NCBI GenBank assembly: GCA_015680685.1
Contig: MNCI01026283.1
Location: 18,171 to 82,170, forward strand
Source: Gnetum montanum
Lineage: Eukaryota; Streptophyta; Gnetopsida; Gnetales; Gnetaceae
Length of the DNA: 64,000 nucleotides
Direction: 5' to 3'
Shown here piece after piece: positions 45,895-59,410 of this stretch; position 1 is the first letter of the stretch; each line of letters opens with the position of its first letter. Under the pieces are notes generated by a model. It did no database searches, was not told the DNA's origin, and saw only the letters and a list, made by a program, of their open reading frames with translations. The translations under genes and the position numbers were made by a program.

Positions 45895-47028
45895 CATCAT
45901 CACCTCCCACCATTTTGATGATCTTTTGGAGCACCAACCATTGGTGCAACCTTTGGAGAAATTGTAGCATCATCACCCTAGTACTTTCATAGGCTTTCTA
46001 AGCACTTGCAATTGGCACAACATTTGACACATTTGTGACATCTTCGCATCTAGCATTTAATTTGCATTTCATGTTATGTGATCTTCTTTCCTTGTTGAAG
46101 TTATGTTTGTAGGATGAAGCCTTGAAGGTAGTTGTGCAAGGATGCATCTCATTACAATGACAAGTCACCACATCACTCCAATGTGCATGATTGGACTAGT
46201 TAAGCCACTCAAAAGTACACACCCCCCTCATCCTGTTACATCCTACGCGCATCCACTCTATCCCAATAGCCTCTCATCCCCTGCACACTCATGATTGCAC
46301 ATCCCTCTAATGCATACGCACTGTAATGCATATGGCATTCTCCTCACATCAACTGTAGAACCCATGGCAAATGTAATGTAATGCATCCCATGGGGAGCCT
46401 CTATTGGATGGTCAAGGCTTAAGTAGATGTAACACACCTCATCCCTGGGAGAAAACACTTGTTCTACAGATGTGACGTGGTTGCATCAAAGCAAATCCCA
46501 TCTACTCAATGGCCCACACCTTACAGCTAGCATTTAGTATTAAGCTGAACCCAATGTGTTTAACCTCGAATCAAGAAAAAAAAAGAGCAAAAAATGAACA
46601 AACAAAAAAAAGGAAAAAAGGAGAACAGGGAAAAGCACATCCCCAAGCAAATTGACAAAGTTGCACCTTCATAACTAGCCTAGCCTTGGATCGACTTTGA
46701 CTCTCTCATGAGTACTTCGACAAGAGGTTAATGTTTTAGGGGCAAGATACTTCATGCCATGGTCACCATCAACCATGCTAGCTTTGCATCTTGCATTAGG
46801 ATACACTATTTGCATTTTATTTCCTCTACTTGCATTTCATCTTCCTAGCACATTGCCTACACCCTTTTCGCTCAACATACCCTTACCCATAGATCTCTTG
46901 AACATGGTGGAATGATACCCAATCTAGTATTGATAAGCGATGTTGGTCCCACATCTGCTGTGGTGTTTTGCAATTCTTTGTCGATGTCTCTTAGGCCACA
47001 CTTCCAGACGTCAACAAAGAGGAGCCAT
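45895..47028 (+). other. B2 array 3 remnant, 3' region and polypurine tract
   Basis: Two degenerate array 3 units (45895-46060), then the conserved non-coding 3' region, ending in ACAAAGAGGAGCCAT before the LTR. Confidence 0.6.
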
Positions 47029-48850
47029 TGAAATACCACAAAATTTTGGATCTTGATGTCTTGATTGCAAATTTGGCTAATTTTCAAAATGGTGGCACTT
47101 TGCCCAAATTTTTCTAAGTATTAAGTGTAGTTAGCTCCAATTACCAGTTTTGGAAAAAAATTTCTAATTGCTGAGTTACGCATCCCATGCATAACATGGG
47201 CAAGTGTAGCAAGTTGCAGAAATTTTTTTAAGTGTTGTGCTGTGCTCCCATTGCCCTTACTATGCTCTAGAGTGTAGCTAGCATAGCCAGCATGAGACAC
47301 CAATTTTGCAAAAAAATTTCTAATTGTTGAGTTATGCATCCCATGCATAACATGGGGCAAGTGTAGCAAGCTATAGAAATTTTTCTAAGTGTTATGCTAC
47401 ACTCCCATTTCCCTAGCTATGCTCTAGCATAGCCAACATGGGACACTAGTTTTGCAAAAAAAAATTCTAATTGCTGAGTTACACATCTTGTGCATAACAT
47501 GGGGTGAGTGTAGCAAGCTATAGAAGTATTTTTAAGTGTTGTGTTACGCTTCCATTACCCTTGATATGCTCTAGAGCATAGCTAGTGTAGCCAGCATTGA
47601 ACAACAGTTTTGCAAAATTATTTTCTAATTGCTGATTATGCATCCCCTACGTAACATGGGATGAGTGTAGAAAGTTGTAAAAAATTTTCTAAGTGTTGTG
47701 CTATGCACCCATTGCCCTTGCTACTCTCTAGAGTGTAGCCAACATGGGACACTAGTTTTGCAATTTTTTTCTAACTACTGAGTTATGCGTCTCATGCGTA
47801 ACACAGGGCAAGCATAGTAGCTAGAGTTAGAAAAATTTTTAAACTTTTATGGTCACCTCTGGACTTACAAAATTTTCTAAATTTTTCTTATAGTCTCACC
47901 TATCACACTACCACATGGCACCTGATCCACATTTTAGGTTAACCCTAGCTCTATAAATACCCCTGCACCCCAATGTTTTAGGGGTTGGAGCTTCCAATTT
48001 TCAGGTTGTTGGTTGGTGCTTTCATTTGGCATTTGGCATTTTGGCATCTTGGCACTTAGCTCTATGGGTGAATGAGACCCAGTGCACACCACACTAGTAG
48101 AGAGGCATAGCTACACTACATAGTACACTGCGATCCTATTGTAGCCCTACATTGCGTGGTATATGTGGCCCCATTGTAGCCCTGCATTACATGGTACACC
48201 ATAGCCCTATTGTAGCCCTACACTGCATGTTACACTACAGCCCCATTGCAACCCTGCAGAATAACGAATGGTACACCATAGTGGCCAACTTGGCAAGCAT
48301 GGTTTATTGTGACAAGCATCAAGATTCATGGCCTAACATCACTGAGACTGTGACTATGCTCCCACTATGCTTGTTGTACACTGTGTACCTTCTGAGACCC
48401 TTTTGGAGTTAACTATGCTCCCATTTGGGGTAGTGTTCTATTTCTCTCTCCCATTTCTAGCATTTTCTTGCATTTTTCTTACGTATTTTTATAGTTTTTC
48501 ATGCATTGTTATGTTGTATTATGCTTGGGTGGTAGTCTCCACAGGTTGACATCCTTATTTTGGTCGAAACCCTTGGTTATGCTCACCCCCATTCTATGAC
48601 TATGCTCTACACTTAACACCATGAAATACTTCTTTGACCCTTAGCATCATTTTTATGTTATTTGCATTTGCATTTTGGCTAACCACACCATCCCTTGGTT
48701 GCCACCAGTAAAGTTCCTATTTAATCAACAAGACCATTTAGGGCACTTTGCCTCCATTTTTCAACAAGGCCCTCATGCAAAGGTGGGGTTAAGGTTGTGC
48801 ATCTGTTGACCGCTCAGTGATTCTAGCCATCCATGTTTTCAATAATTACA
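47029..48850 (+). repeat. B2 3' LTR
   Basis: 1822 bp, TGAAATACCAC to AATAATTACA. TATAAATA at 47952-47959. Five tandem units at about 47140-47830; perfect TATGCTCTAGAGCATA at 47565-47580. Confidence 0.85.
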
Positions 48851-51104
48851 AATGTTGAGGGGATCCTTGCACTATTGGAAGGCACTCAGGCCATGAAAGA
48901 CTACTGCAATGGTCCTAACTTGCTGCCCACACTGATGGTGTTTATGACATAGCTAGTACCATCTACATTTAGAGAGTCATTGTATACCCTCATGGATTGG
49001 TTTTAAGGCCTAACTAAGTTTGCCATGTTAAGCACTAGTTCATCCCTATCTATCATCCTTTGTAGATCATTTTGCAAAGCTTGGCAAAACTCCATTCTAT
49101 GATTGGACAACTGATGGTAATGACAGAATTAGTCCAGCTTGAAGTGCTATGGGACTAAGGGCTCATTTGGTGTTGCTGAGGCAAGATTCCTTAGTAGCTT
49201 GTAGTACTTATTGTACCTTTTTCAGGCATCCTCAGACATTTTCTTATATTAGATATACCTAGCTTTCAAAAATTGATTAGCAACACTAAGGGTCTTGGTA
49301 GCAACAAGGTATACTTTGAGTGATCTTTGTGCTCAAAGTTGGACATTTGGCAAACTTGTGTTGTGGCCACTTTAGATGTAAGTAGGTTGATGGACTTGGC
49401 ACTAGAGTTGGTGGCTTTGTGAGCTAGGGCTTTGGGTTGCCTAGTTGTCAACCCTTGGTTGGTTACTTTAACATGTGTGGCTACCATTGCCATTATTGTA
49501 TTCTACTTTTATGCATGCTAGTTTTTGTAGGCCACATAGGCCAGGTCCTTACTAGCTTGCACTACATATTCTATGCTCTTAATTTGGACAAAGGCTTGTC
49601 ATAGGAATTGTGGGCCTAAGTGGTACATTTTTGACTTGATGAAGTCATTAACTATGCCTTTGAAGATAGCCAAAAGGTATGCCTAGGCTATTGGCTCTTA
49701 TATTTTTTTTAATGAGGCACTCCAACATTGGATGGACTTTTGCATGGGCTCTAGGTAGCCCTGCTTGACCTACATTAGCTAGTCCAAGGTTGCTTCTGGC
49801 TTCAAGTTGTACTTGAAGCACATCATGAACTAGCTTAAGAGGTCTTTTGAAGAGGAAATAGAACCTCTGGGTAGTGCTTGGTACCAATCTAATGCTTTTC
49901 CAGTGAGTGATATGGCAAATATACACATGATGCCATGCGGCTAGTCTTGCAGTAGTAGGCACTTAGACTTGAATGTGACTAGGAGTGCGTTGGGATCTCC
50001 TTCACCATTGTACTTGGTGAGTTGAGGTAGTGGGATTCTAATTGGTAGAGTTAGGGATGTCACCGTAGGACTTATAGGGTCATCCTAGTAGAAGTTCACC
50101 ACCTTGACAATTTTGGAGGAAGTAGCTTTGAATCACCTCACCTCCTCCATCAAACTTTGGATTAGCTAAAACACTTGATCCAAGTTTTGAGATGTGTTAT
50201 CTGGTTGCGTTGGCTATGCTATTTGCTATGTTGGTTGTACAACCTAGGGTTGGATTATTGGTTGTAAAGCCATGTGATGTGGTTCATGCGTTGGCTATTT
50301 TATGGGAACGATGATCGGGGCAAGCCATGCACACGTGGGTTGGATTGATGTATAGGAAGCCAATGAAATAGGTAGGACATAGGTTACCTATGTCATTTGG
50401 GTCCTAGAGACAAGTCCTACATGAATATGTGGTTGAGCTAGTGTGATTGCTGCTGGCAAGGATGGCTGGCTAGGTTGAGATGATGCCATGAAGGACAAGT
50501 TAAATGTAGTTGTTGCATCATTTTATGTGTATTATGTTTGATGCATTGTCAATACAAGTGTTGTCTTGAGCCTAACAAAGTGGGGAGGCAATGCCATTGT
50601 TATAACTATCTCAAGGAGGATGGGTGAACTAAACCAAGGGGGGCTGAACTAGGGAGTGTTTGTTGGAAGATAGTGTGGAAGGGGCTCTCGTGTTCAAAGC
50701 AAGCTTCAAACTCATATTCTTCCTCTTGTAGGGCTTTCTCATAGTTAGTTCCCATGTCGTGCTCATTTTTTCGAATGAGATTGGATAATAACTAGTGGTG
50801 GGACTCTATGAGTGAGATGATGTTGAACAAGGAAGGGATATACTCTTGTCCATCCTGGTGGCACCACTGACTATGATAGCTACACTCTCCACAAACTATG
50901 CTCTCTATGTTGAGAGCTAACTATGATCTCTACACTGAGAGAACAGAGACTTAGGAAGATAGTGGAAAGAAGTGCAATTTGGGTTGCTACATGGAGTCCC
51001 AAGGGGATCAACTATGGGGTCTAATATACACTAATGGATTGATAGACAACTATGATGTAGAGAGCACACAAGACAATCACAACAAAGTCCAAAAAAATGG
51101 TTCA
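48851..51104 (-). pseudogene. B0 gag, N-terminal and central part
   Basis: The minus strand has a SSKDLLS-stop-FMMCFKYNLK block near 49830 (gag core; same place as in B1 and B2) and aligns with B1 gag from about 24700 to 26430. Multiple TAG stops. The start codon was not pinned down. Confidence 0.65.
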
Positions 51105-51121
51105 ACCCTCCTTTTAGCACC
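51105..51121 (-). other. Primer-binding site of B0
   Basis: Minus strand TGGTGCTAAAAGGAGGG, one change from B1 and B2. Confidence 0.65.
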
Positions 51122-51124
51122 AAA

Positions 51125-51894
51125 CTGTGGTGACTGAAAATGTTGGTGGCTAGAACACTAAAGTCTATAGGTGCATAGCCTAACCTTGAATCCATTTAAG
51201 GGCCTATTGGAGGTAGAGATGAGGTTCCTTGAATGATCTTGTTGATTGAACAAAGGCTTACCATATGTAACTAGGGTGCAGCATGATTAGCTGCAATGCT
51301 GATGCTTAATGGTGCTAAGTGTTTGAGCAGTGTTCGTGGTGTTGATAGTGTTGATAGTGTCAATGGTGTTAAGTGAAGTCATGGGTGCTAAAGGGGGCAA
51401 GCGTAGTCAAGGGTTTCAGTGAAAATGAGGGTGCCAACATGTAGAGACTACCACCTAAGCATAGTTTAGGTGTAGCTATGCAATGAAATAGTGAAAAATA
51501 CAAATGAAATGCTAAAAAGTGCAAGGAGAGAGAGAGAGAGAGAGAGAGAGAGAACACCATCCCAAATGGGGTTGAGCATAGTTAACACCAAGAGGGATTA
51601 GAAGCTATGTAGTGTACAAGTGCAGTGGATAGTGTAGTCATAGTCTCAAAGGTGTTTGGTCATAGAGAATAACATTCTACCATGGTGTTTGCATCTACCA
51701 AGTTGGCTACCATGGTGTACCATGGGCTATGGTGGGGCTACAGTGATTTGTAACTTCACCAAATGCTAACCCAAAAATTTGCCAACCCTTGATTTGCAAA
51801 AATGCCATTAACCCTAAAACTTTGAGGGTGTAGGTATTTATAGGCCTAGGGTTAGTGTAGAATGTGGGATGACTGCCACATGGTAGAGGAAATG
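51125..51894 (-). repeat. B0 5' LTR, truncated by A-R
   Basis: From TGTGGTGACTG (LTR end) to the A-R LTR start. It holds the R/U5 part and a TATAAATA box at 51835-51842 on the minus strand. The U3 part beyond is missing. A (GA)n microsatellite lies at about 51527-51553, matching the CTCTCTCTTT run in the other B LTRs. Confidence 0.75.
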
Positions 51895-52741
51895 TGATGA
51901 GTCATCATTTGTCAGGCCTTGACATCAGAGCCAAGATGCAACATTAGATATCTAATGTCATCTCCTCTAGGCTGGCCTATAAATATAACACTTGGGCACT
52001 TGGATGAGAGAGTATGTAAAATTTATGAAATAGGAAGATAGTTTGAGTTTTTAGTTTCTTCTCTTTAGAGTTTGTTATTCCTAGTGCATGCCCATAGTGT
52101 GATGTTTGTAACTGTATAACACCTTTGTTTGAGTGTGATGTACTTGGACACATTACATGAATGATAATAAAGATCGAGATTACTCCCATCATTGTAGCAT
52201 CCACTTAGATTATTATTACCTTTAATTATTAAATATTTACTACTTTCTTTAGTTAAATGTTTTCATTTATTGTTATTTACTATTCCTATTATTAAGTAGA
52301 ATGTGTATGCCTTAATCACAAGTGTCTAAGTGTAGATGCTTGGTAATCCAGAAGTGTATTAGTTGGCATAACCAGTGACATATACTTGGTAATCCTAGAA
52401 TTAGTCTCATGAAGTCCAAGATGTATATAGACAATTAAGGGAAAATATTGATTGCACATAGGCTAGTTTAGATCTTGTTTTCCATCATTCATTAGTTTAA
52501 TTAGTTTATTTATTTATCATCATCAGGAGTAGCATAGAAATTAGAAAACATCATGCACCTTACTTTGGACTAAACCATATGTGAGAAAGCTACCACTAGT
52601 CCAAGTGGGAAGATACCAAACTATGATTAAAGCATAATGATCTAGATGCCACAACTAGTCCCATCCATGGAATTTGACCGAATCATTCATGAATGCTTGT
52701 GATTTGTATGGTTGGGCATAGGGGTACCTTGTTGCTCATCA
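51895..52741 (+). repeat. A-R 5' LTR
   Basis: 847 bp, TGATGAGTCATCA to GCTCATCA. TATAAATA at 51978-51985; a perfect 18-bp palindrome ACATTAGATATCTAATGT at 51941-51958, 20 bp upstream of it. Confidence 0.85.
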
Positions 52742-52742
52742 T

Positions 52743-52760
52743 TGGTGTCATTGCTAGGGA
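52743..52760 (+). other. Primer-binding site of A-R
   Basis: TGGTGTCATTGCTAGGGA, a decayed match to the tRNA-Asp 3' end, one base after the LTR. Confidence 0.7.
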
Positions 52761-52866
52761 TGGTGCTAGTTGTCTAGATTAGTTATATCATACATAATCA
52801 CTGTAATGGTATTAATGATATATCTTTTAGAAAATATTAAATCACACACATCATAAATCAAGAATA

Positions 52867-55348
52867 ATTTCTCTCTCACATGGAAGTGACTATGCACTCT
52901 ATAGTAAACACATTCATTGGAGAACTAATGAGATATAACATGAAGAAAAATGGAATGACCAACCTTATGCAAGGGTTTCTTATGATCATGACCACTTTTA
53001 TGACACTCAAAGACTACATTCACCCAAGGCAAACAATCTTGGAGAAGATTACATAGGTCCTAAACTAGGGGAGGCCTCCAAGCCTAATACCTCCTCAAAA
53101 CCTAGATATGATAAATCAAGGGACCTTATGGAACACTATAGAATCCATGGAAATTTTTCTAGTTCCTCATCTTCCTCTTTCCCCTCAACTTCTAGTTCTA
53201 ACAAAGATGAATGTAGGTATAGAGATAAGGCTCCACTAAAGGATCAAACTAAAAACCAAAATTGAACCCATGAGGAAGGTCAAAGATAGCATCATCATAA
53301 TCAAATGAATATAAATAGAAATTTCCCTCACAACTTGTTTGATGATAATGAACCCCTATTAGCCACTAAGAGCCTAATGCATATCATAGAGGTAGTTAAG
53401 ATATCTCGTAGGCATCGAAAAAAGAGTTTCCTACCCAAGCTTGATATAAACAACATTTCTAAATTTGTGGGAGGCTATGATTTAGATCCACAACATCATT
53501 TACAAGCCTTCCATGATGCCTATGATTTCTACAACATTGAAAGTGGGTGGAAAAAGCTTAAGCTTTGTTCTAGAACACTAATTGATAGAGCCGAAGTGTA
53601 GTATAGATCATTGAGACCAAATTCAATGTAATGATGGTTCATAATATTGGAACTATTCAACGAGAAATACCAAACTTATACAAGATTGTCCAACCTAAGG
53701 AGATAGATCCAAGAGTGAAAGCAAGAACAACATGAACCCTTGGACATGGCCTTAGATAGATATTATGCCTTACTAAATAGATTCCTAGGCCATGGTTTCT
53801 ATAAGAAAAGGCAACATTTCCACATTATAGATGGGCTTTGTAATGAAACAAGGAAGATCCTTAGGATGTATGTCCTAGGGCACTTATATGAGCTCCAAGC
53901 CCATCAAATCAAAGTGCTAATTAAGCATGTGGCAAAAGAATAAGTAGAGATATGCAAATGGGAGAATGTTAAGAAATATCAATGGGACCTAACTCTTCAA
54001 TAGAAAAAGGTCTAGATCTATGGTAAGGAGAATGAAACTACTCTCAATAAGATGATTCCACAACAAACCTTGCTGATAAAGGAGTCTATTGATGGCCTAG
54101 AAGCAAAGTTATAGGATGTCCAAATGGATAAATGAAAATATTACAACTCTTATTGAGAAAATCATGGAGAAGATCATGCAAAAAAGCCAAATGATCACAA
54201 TAAACAAAGGACACAAAACCAAGAAACAACTAGGAACACTTGTCAACAAATAAGAAAAGTGGCTGATGAAAGTAAGGCTATGGACTCCATCATAGATGAA
54301 GATAATGGATGTGACATCTATATATATGACCATCTAAAGGGCCATTGCCTAGTCTTGTTGCATCTACAAGAGTATTGGGTAGGTGCCTTAAACTTGAAGT
54401 TTGTGCAAAAGCACAAGCCTAAGAGATTTTCTCTCCCACAAGGTAATTATAGACAGTCCCACAATCGATTACACCATCCTAGGAGGACTTATTACCAGCC
54501 TTGACATGGTCATCAACCGTAGTGGCAACAACTGTAGTTGTGGGGAAGGCCACCACCAAATCAACCGTATTCACTGACATCACATGAATATTATGTTCAA
54601 CACCCTATTTCTCCAACTAGTTCTACATCCTCTAGTTCAAATCACCACTACTACTCTTCCAAGTACCATCAACCCATGAAATCCCCTAAAGGATCACCAC
54701 CTCATGCATCTTACCATCCATCCTATCCCAGATATTCTCATAATCCACCTCATTATATGCCACCTCTAGTAATAGACAAAGGTTTAGCACCCCAATATAA
54801 ACAAATGAGTGCCACTTATGCTGCAAATGTGCATAAACATGTTGACACTAGTGGGTCCCAACCGCAACATAGGAAATGTCACTTTTGAAGGAAAGGTTGT
54901 AAGCCAAAGTAAACCACACATTAACCCACCACATCATTTGAGCCAACACAATGCCAATTTGATGCACCACCTTCTTTGTCTCAACTAATGTCCTTTGACC
55001 ATACACAAGGGCCACCATTCATTAGTACTCTAATCCCAAATCCAACTAATGAATATACAAGTATGGGGAGACAAATAAATCAATGCATACCACACCATGA
55101 TCAAGGGTGAAATTATGGGTTAGCCATCCACAATGTTAACACACCTCGTAACTTGACCCATCATACATTTAACCATATAGTATGTGACCAAACATTTTTC
55201 TACCTAGCCACCACACCACCAATAGGCCTCCAATGGCTAGGGCATTAAGGGTTCCCAATGTTTCATACATGCATGGATCCTATTCAACCACTTATTAATC
55301 CTAACCATAGCCAAATTTTTAGTCATGGGGGTTACCACCCATTCTAAT
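52867..55348 (+). pseudogene. A-R gag, decayed
   Basis: The start codon is ATT where other copies have ATG (ISLSHGSDYA, then HWRTNE). A Ser-rich stretch (about 53150-53200), the gag core (FVGGYDLDPQHHLQAFHDAY at 53470 and PLDMALDRYYALLNRFLGHG at 53737) and a Pro/Ser/His/Tyr-rich C-terminal part (54538-54888) follow. The end is SHGGYHPF and a stop near 55348. About ten stops break it. No protease or zinc knuckle. Confidence 0.7.
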
Positions 55349-57304
55349 CTTTAGGATTTTTAAGTGCTTTTCATCTTTTTGTTTTACAATTTTTTTGTCA
55401 TTTTCCTATTTTTCTAGTTGCTTTCATTTTCATTTGTAATCTCACTTATGAATAAGATGGTCATGTTTCCCATTGAGGTGAGCTTTTCTTTATGTTGTCA
55501 AGTCGTAAGGGATTGATTATTGAGATCATGATATCCATCCATCCATTCCATTAATAAAAGTTTCTTACCTTGGTCATAATGGTAATCTTTTCGATCACCC
55601 AAACTAAAAATAACTTCATAATCACTGTGTCTAGACAAAAGAGTGCAAAACCAAGGTGGAATGTATAGGGTGTGAAATCAAGGGGATTTGTGGAGTCTCT
55701 TTGGCTACTTCTATATGTTCTATCATGTTTCTAAGGTTGTAACCATATCCTTGTAGATCCAGCGAAAAATGGAAGTAAGAGTAACCTAAAATGACACCGA
55801 ATAAACTTTTGTGGATCCCACTGGAAAGACATGTACCCATGCTTGAAGGTTGGCAGCTTCTTAGAATCCCAAAAAAAATAAGTGAAAAAGGAATATATAT
55901 ATATATATATATAATAAGGGTGCCCTAATTAGCTCCTCCCTTGGACAAAATGCCAAGTGATCTTACTCCTTGCGACTTTGATAGTTTTATGGTAGCCCAT
56001 TAATGTGATGAAACAATGCACTATCACTACCATGTGGTGTGGACTTGGTTTGAATCTTGGAAAGAAGGACACATGGTTATTTAACCATTAATAACACACA
56101 AGGTTTCATTGTGATCGTGGTAAGCCACCTCATGTCCCAATTTCTACAATCCTTTCTATCACCCATCTCATCTTGTCATTCGTATGATCATAACTTGTGG
56201 TTTTGTGTAACATAGGGTTATTATCTCAATTTGGTGGTTTTAACGTGTGTGTTTTGTTTCATAAGTATGTGTTACATTCAACCCCTTTAGTGTCTATGAA
56301 CATTATAGGTGTGGTTACACAAGTGCATCATAGGCTAGAGGGTACTTTGGGGATGATCCACTTGTGTAACTTCTGTGACTCATACTTGTTTAACACAATC
56401 ACATCATTTTACACCTTCTAAGTGTTCCAATTATTGCATTTTATCATCTCTCTTTCCATGTAATTGATTTTTCCACAATATTAATTTCAATGCCTTTTTC
56501 TTACTCATTTTGAGCTTTTCACATCAACGACTTCACCTTATCATATTTTCAGTGCCTCCAATTGATTTTTCACTTACCCCAGAATGATGAATGCAACTTC
56601 AAACCTTCCAAACAATCACAAAACTTTAGTTTGCATGTTTAGTTGCTTCATATAGTGAATATTTTTGGACCTCGACATCTTGTACCTGATGTTAGGTCCA
56701 ACTTGACATAGCATACCTGATGTTAGGTCTGACAAAAGTGTATATATATATGATCCCTGCGGCACTTGAAATTCATTTTGATCATTTGCTATTAGGGAAT
56801 TTGTTGAAATTTTCTCTCGTGACTTAGAGCTTTATGCACTAATCTTCCACTTGCCATATTTAGCTCTCTATTACTTCGATTTCTATGCCATTTGAACCCA
56901 TTTGAACCTAGAGTGTTCAACTTACTTATGGGGGGATGCTTGCATGTGAAACTTTTTCCGAATTGCTAAAATTTGCTATCGCCTAGAAGGTATGATAAGG
57001 GTAAGAATATTAAAAACATTAGGATTTATGATGAAAAATCACTCACATTAATGCTATAAATACAATTTTTCCAATCCACAGGCCCATAACCATTAACCAT
57101 TATTATAAGCCACATATATGAAAAGAGGAGCTAATTGTGAAGGGTTGCAAAAGAGATAAAAAAATTTTACAGATTTTTCTTGGAAATTTTTCTAACTCTA
57201 CGATCATATGCATTATGAACTTAATGAACTAAGGTTATAGGTAAGTTATAAACTAATGATAACAAACATATCCTTAGTAACACTTGATTTTTGCTTGATT
57301 GAAG
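55349..57304 (+). other. A-R non-coding interior
   Basis: Counterpart of 8399-10294. Contains an (AT)n run at 55892-55912. No coding frame supported. Confidence 0.55.
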
Positions 57305-58535
57305 ATGACCCCAAAGAGAGGTATTCAAGGTGAATCCTCACCAAGAGCTACTAAGCATCCATGAGGTGGCTGCAGTCAACAAGGCAAACATGCTAAGTAG
57401 GAGGCCTAATTCTTCAACACTCACCAAGAGGCTCTTGCTATTGGGCAATTAACCCAAGGGGAGGTTGTAAAACCACAAGCTCATGAGCAGGGAAAATGTC
57501 TTGCATTGCCGTCTAATTACCTTGTTGCCACTTTAGAAAAGCCAATGTTGGCTTCAGCCATTATGGAGATGAACTTCAACCCATTCATTGAGTTTGCTCT
57601 AGAAGTGATTTAAATGCAACTCAAGGCATCCCCATTGTGGCCCATTCTATCAGATAGTGGTGAATCGTACCTAGGTGAAACTTATCGATTCTAGCATAAT
57701 AAATATGAGGGCACCACTATTAACATTTGTGGAGTAAACACCTCTTATTCAATCAAAGTGATTGTTGTAGCTCTCAACATACCAAATGAAGGGGTTAAGG
57801 TTTCTTATTTGTCAACCAAATCCAACCCCAAGATAAAGAAACTGTGGCTGAGATGGGCATACAGCAAGGAGGATAAAACATACAATAAGTGACTTTGCAA
57901 GAGAGGACGTATTTCAAGATAGAGACTTACCATCTATTTCCCAAAAAAGGGGCTTAATTGAATTTCAACTTATGCAACCAGGGGAAGTGCCATTTTAATG
58001 AAAAAATTTGCAGCCAACCTTCCCTAGTTTTACTTCATCAAAATTCAATGGTGATTTGAAGAAACGAAGTTAGGGAGACCAGCACTTCCATTCCCTTGCT
58101 TAATTAGAAAGTTTTGCAAGCATGCTGAGATCTTGGGATATATTGATGATATTCCTAGGAAGGCTCAAAACACCTCCTTCACTAAACTCTTAAAAACTAT
58201 AGCACCAAGAAAGGATCTTGGTGAAGAACAAGAAGTAGAGAAGGAGGCAGAGCCATAAACAGAAACAAAATGTGAGCTTGAATAGTGCCCACATGCATAA
58301 GCTCCATCATTGCCACCACCACAAGACTATAGGCCCTTGATGAGCGACTTGTAGAAGATCGCTGAAATAGCCAGCTAGGGAAGTAGGGATGAGTCCAACT
58401 TCTTTCAAGTCATGGATGGTCTTGTACAACCCATAGTGTTAGCTAACCCAATACAAGGGGAGATCTCACAAAAGTTAGGAGTAGAAGGATCAAAATGGTC
58501 ATGAAAGATATTTGGAAATGCTACATCTTTCCAAG
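57305..58535 (+). pseudogene. A-R ORF2, 5' part
   Basis: Starts MTPKRGIQGESSP. Reads IMEMNFNPFIEFALEVI, TINICGVNTSYSI, RALPFPCLIRKFCK-like text (PALPFPCLIRKFCKHAEILG) and ends in text like that at 7150-7300 of A-M. Five or more stops. Truncated by A-E. Confidence 0.65.
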
Positions 58536-59410
58536 TGATGAGTGGAGAGGTACCCCTACGCTCAACCATACGAATACAAGCATTCACACATGATCTGGTC
58601 GAACTCCGTGGACAGGCTAGTTGTGGTATCTAGATAGTTACACGTTGATCGTAGTTCGTTGTCTTCCCACCTGGACTAGTATTTTCTTTGTCACGTATGG
58701 TTTAGTCTAGAGTGAGGTGTATGATGTGATCCTAAACTAATGCTACTCCTAGAGATAATGGAAAATAATCTTGATTAAACTACTAAGTAATAGGAAATGA
58801 GCCTAAGCTAGCCTAAGTGTGATGAGCATCCATTCCTTAAACATCCGTACACACCTTGAACCTCGTGCACAAATACTGCTGGGATTACCAAACATAGATC
58901 CTAGGTACGCTACTGGGTTACCAAGTAGTCACACTTAAATGCTCATGATTAAGTTGTACTCATTCCGCATTTAACAATAGGAATAGTAAATGATGATAAA
59001 GATATATTAACTAAGAAAATAGTAAATAACAATAACAATTAACAATAATAATTAAATAATTAAATATAAGTGAATGCTGCAATGATGAAGTAATCTCGAT
59101 CTTTATTACCGATCATGTGTGTGTCCAAGTACGTCACACTCGAATAAAGGTGTTGTACAATTACAAGCATCACACTGTAGGCATGCACTGGGAAAATAAT
59201 CTAACTCCTATGGAAACAAGATGTAAGGGCTTCACTACAACTACTCGAAGCCATCTAAATAAGGTGGAAGGCCCTCTTATTTATAGGCCAAGATAGGCGA
59301 CTATGTAAACGGGGCCACATCGACGTAGGAAAGCTACGTCGATGGGCCCACATCGACATGACTGCATATATGCGGCCTAGTTGACGCATCAACTATATAG
59401 TGCTTCATCA
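58536..59410 (-). repeat. A-E 3' LTR
   Basis: 875 bp, TGATGAGTGG to GCTTCATCA. Minus-strand TATAAATA at 59278-59285. An 11-bp perfect inverted repeat (CATCGACGTAG, loop GAAAG) at 59318-59344 lies just upstream of the TATA box. Confidence 0.85.

Larger units (their letters stand above)
39116..48850 (+). mobile_element. Family B element B2 (9.7 kb, gag-protease only), inserted in B0
   Basis: LTRs at 39116-40998 and 47029-48850 flank primer-binding site, gag, protease, array 1, array 2, array 3 and the 3' region. There is no RT, RNase H, integrase or antisense gene. The flanks are parts of B0 gag that join when B2 is removed. GTTGAGG occurs near both junctions, compatible with a blurred target duplication. 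Confidence 0.8.
18782..51894 (-). mobile_element. Family B element B0, split by B1 and B2
   Basis: The minus-strand parts of one element lie at 18782-22020, 38422-39115 and 48851-51894. Read from the right: truncated 5' LTR (51894-51125), primer-binding site (51121-51105), gag (51104-48851 and 39115-38422), end of gag and protease (22020-21351), arrays, 3' region, polypurine tract and a short 3' LTR (19106-18782). Comparison with B1 gag shows the text resumes at the correct codon region across both insertions: before and after B1 near 26.95-27.15 kb of B1, and before and after B2 near 26.4 kb of B1. B0 has no RT or integrase. Confidence 0.75.
51895..58535 (+). mobile_element. Family A element A-R (gag + ORF2), 3' truncated
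   Basis: 5' LTR, tRNA-Asp primer-binding site, gag, about 1.95 kb of non-coding sequence, and the first 1.2 kb of ORF2, cut by the LTR of A-E at 58536. It was inserted into the B0 5' LTR. No pol motif in the interior. Confidence 0.8.

Noticed and set aside
51527-51553. (GA)n run as a regulatory GAGA element
   Set aside because: Its counterpart in other B LTRs is a short CTCTCTCTTT run, so this is most simply a microsatellite expansion in one copy.
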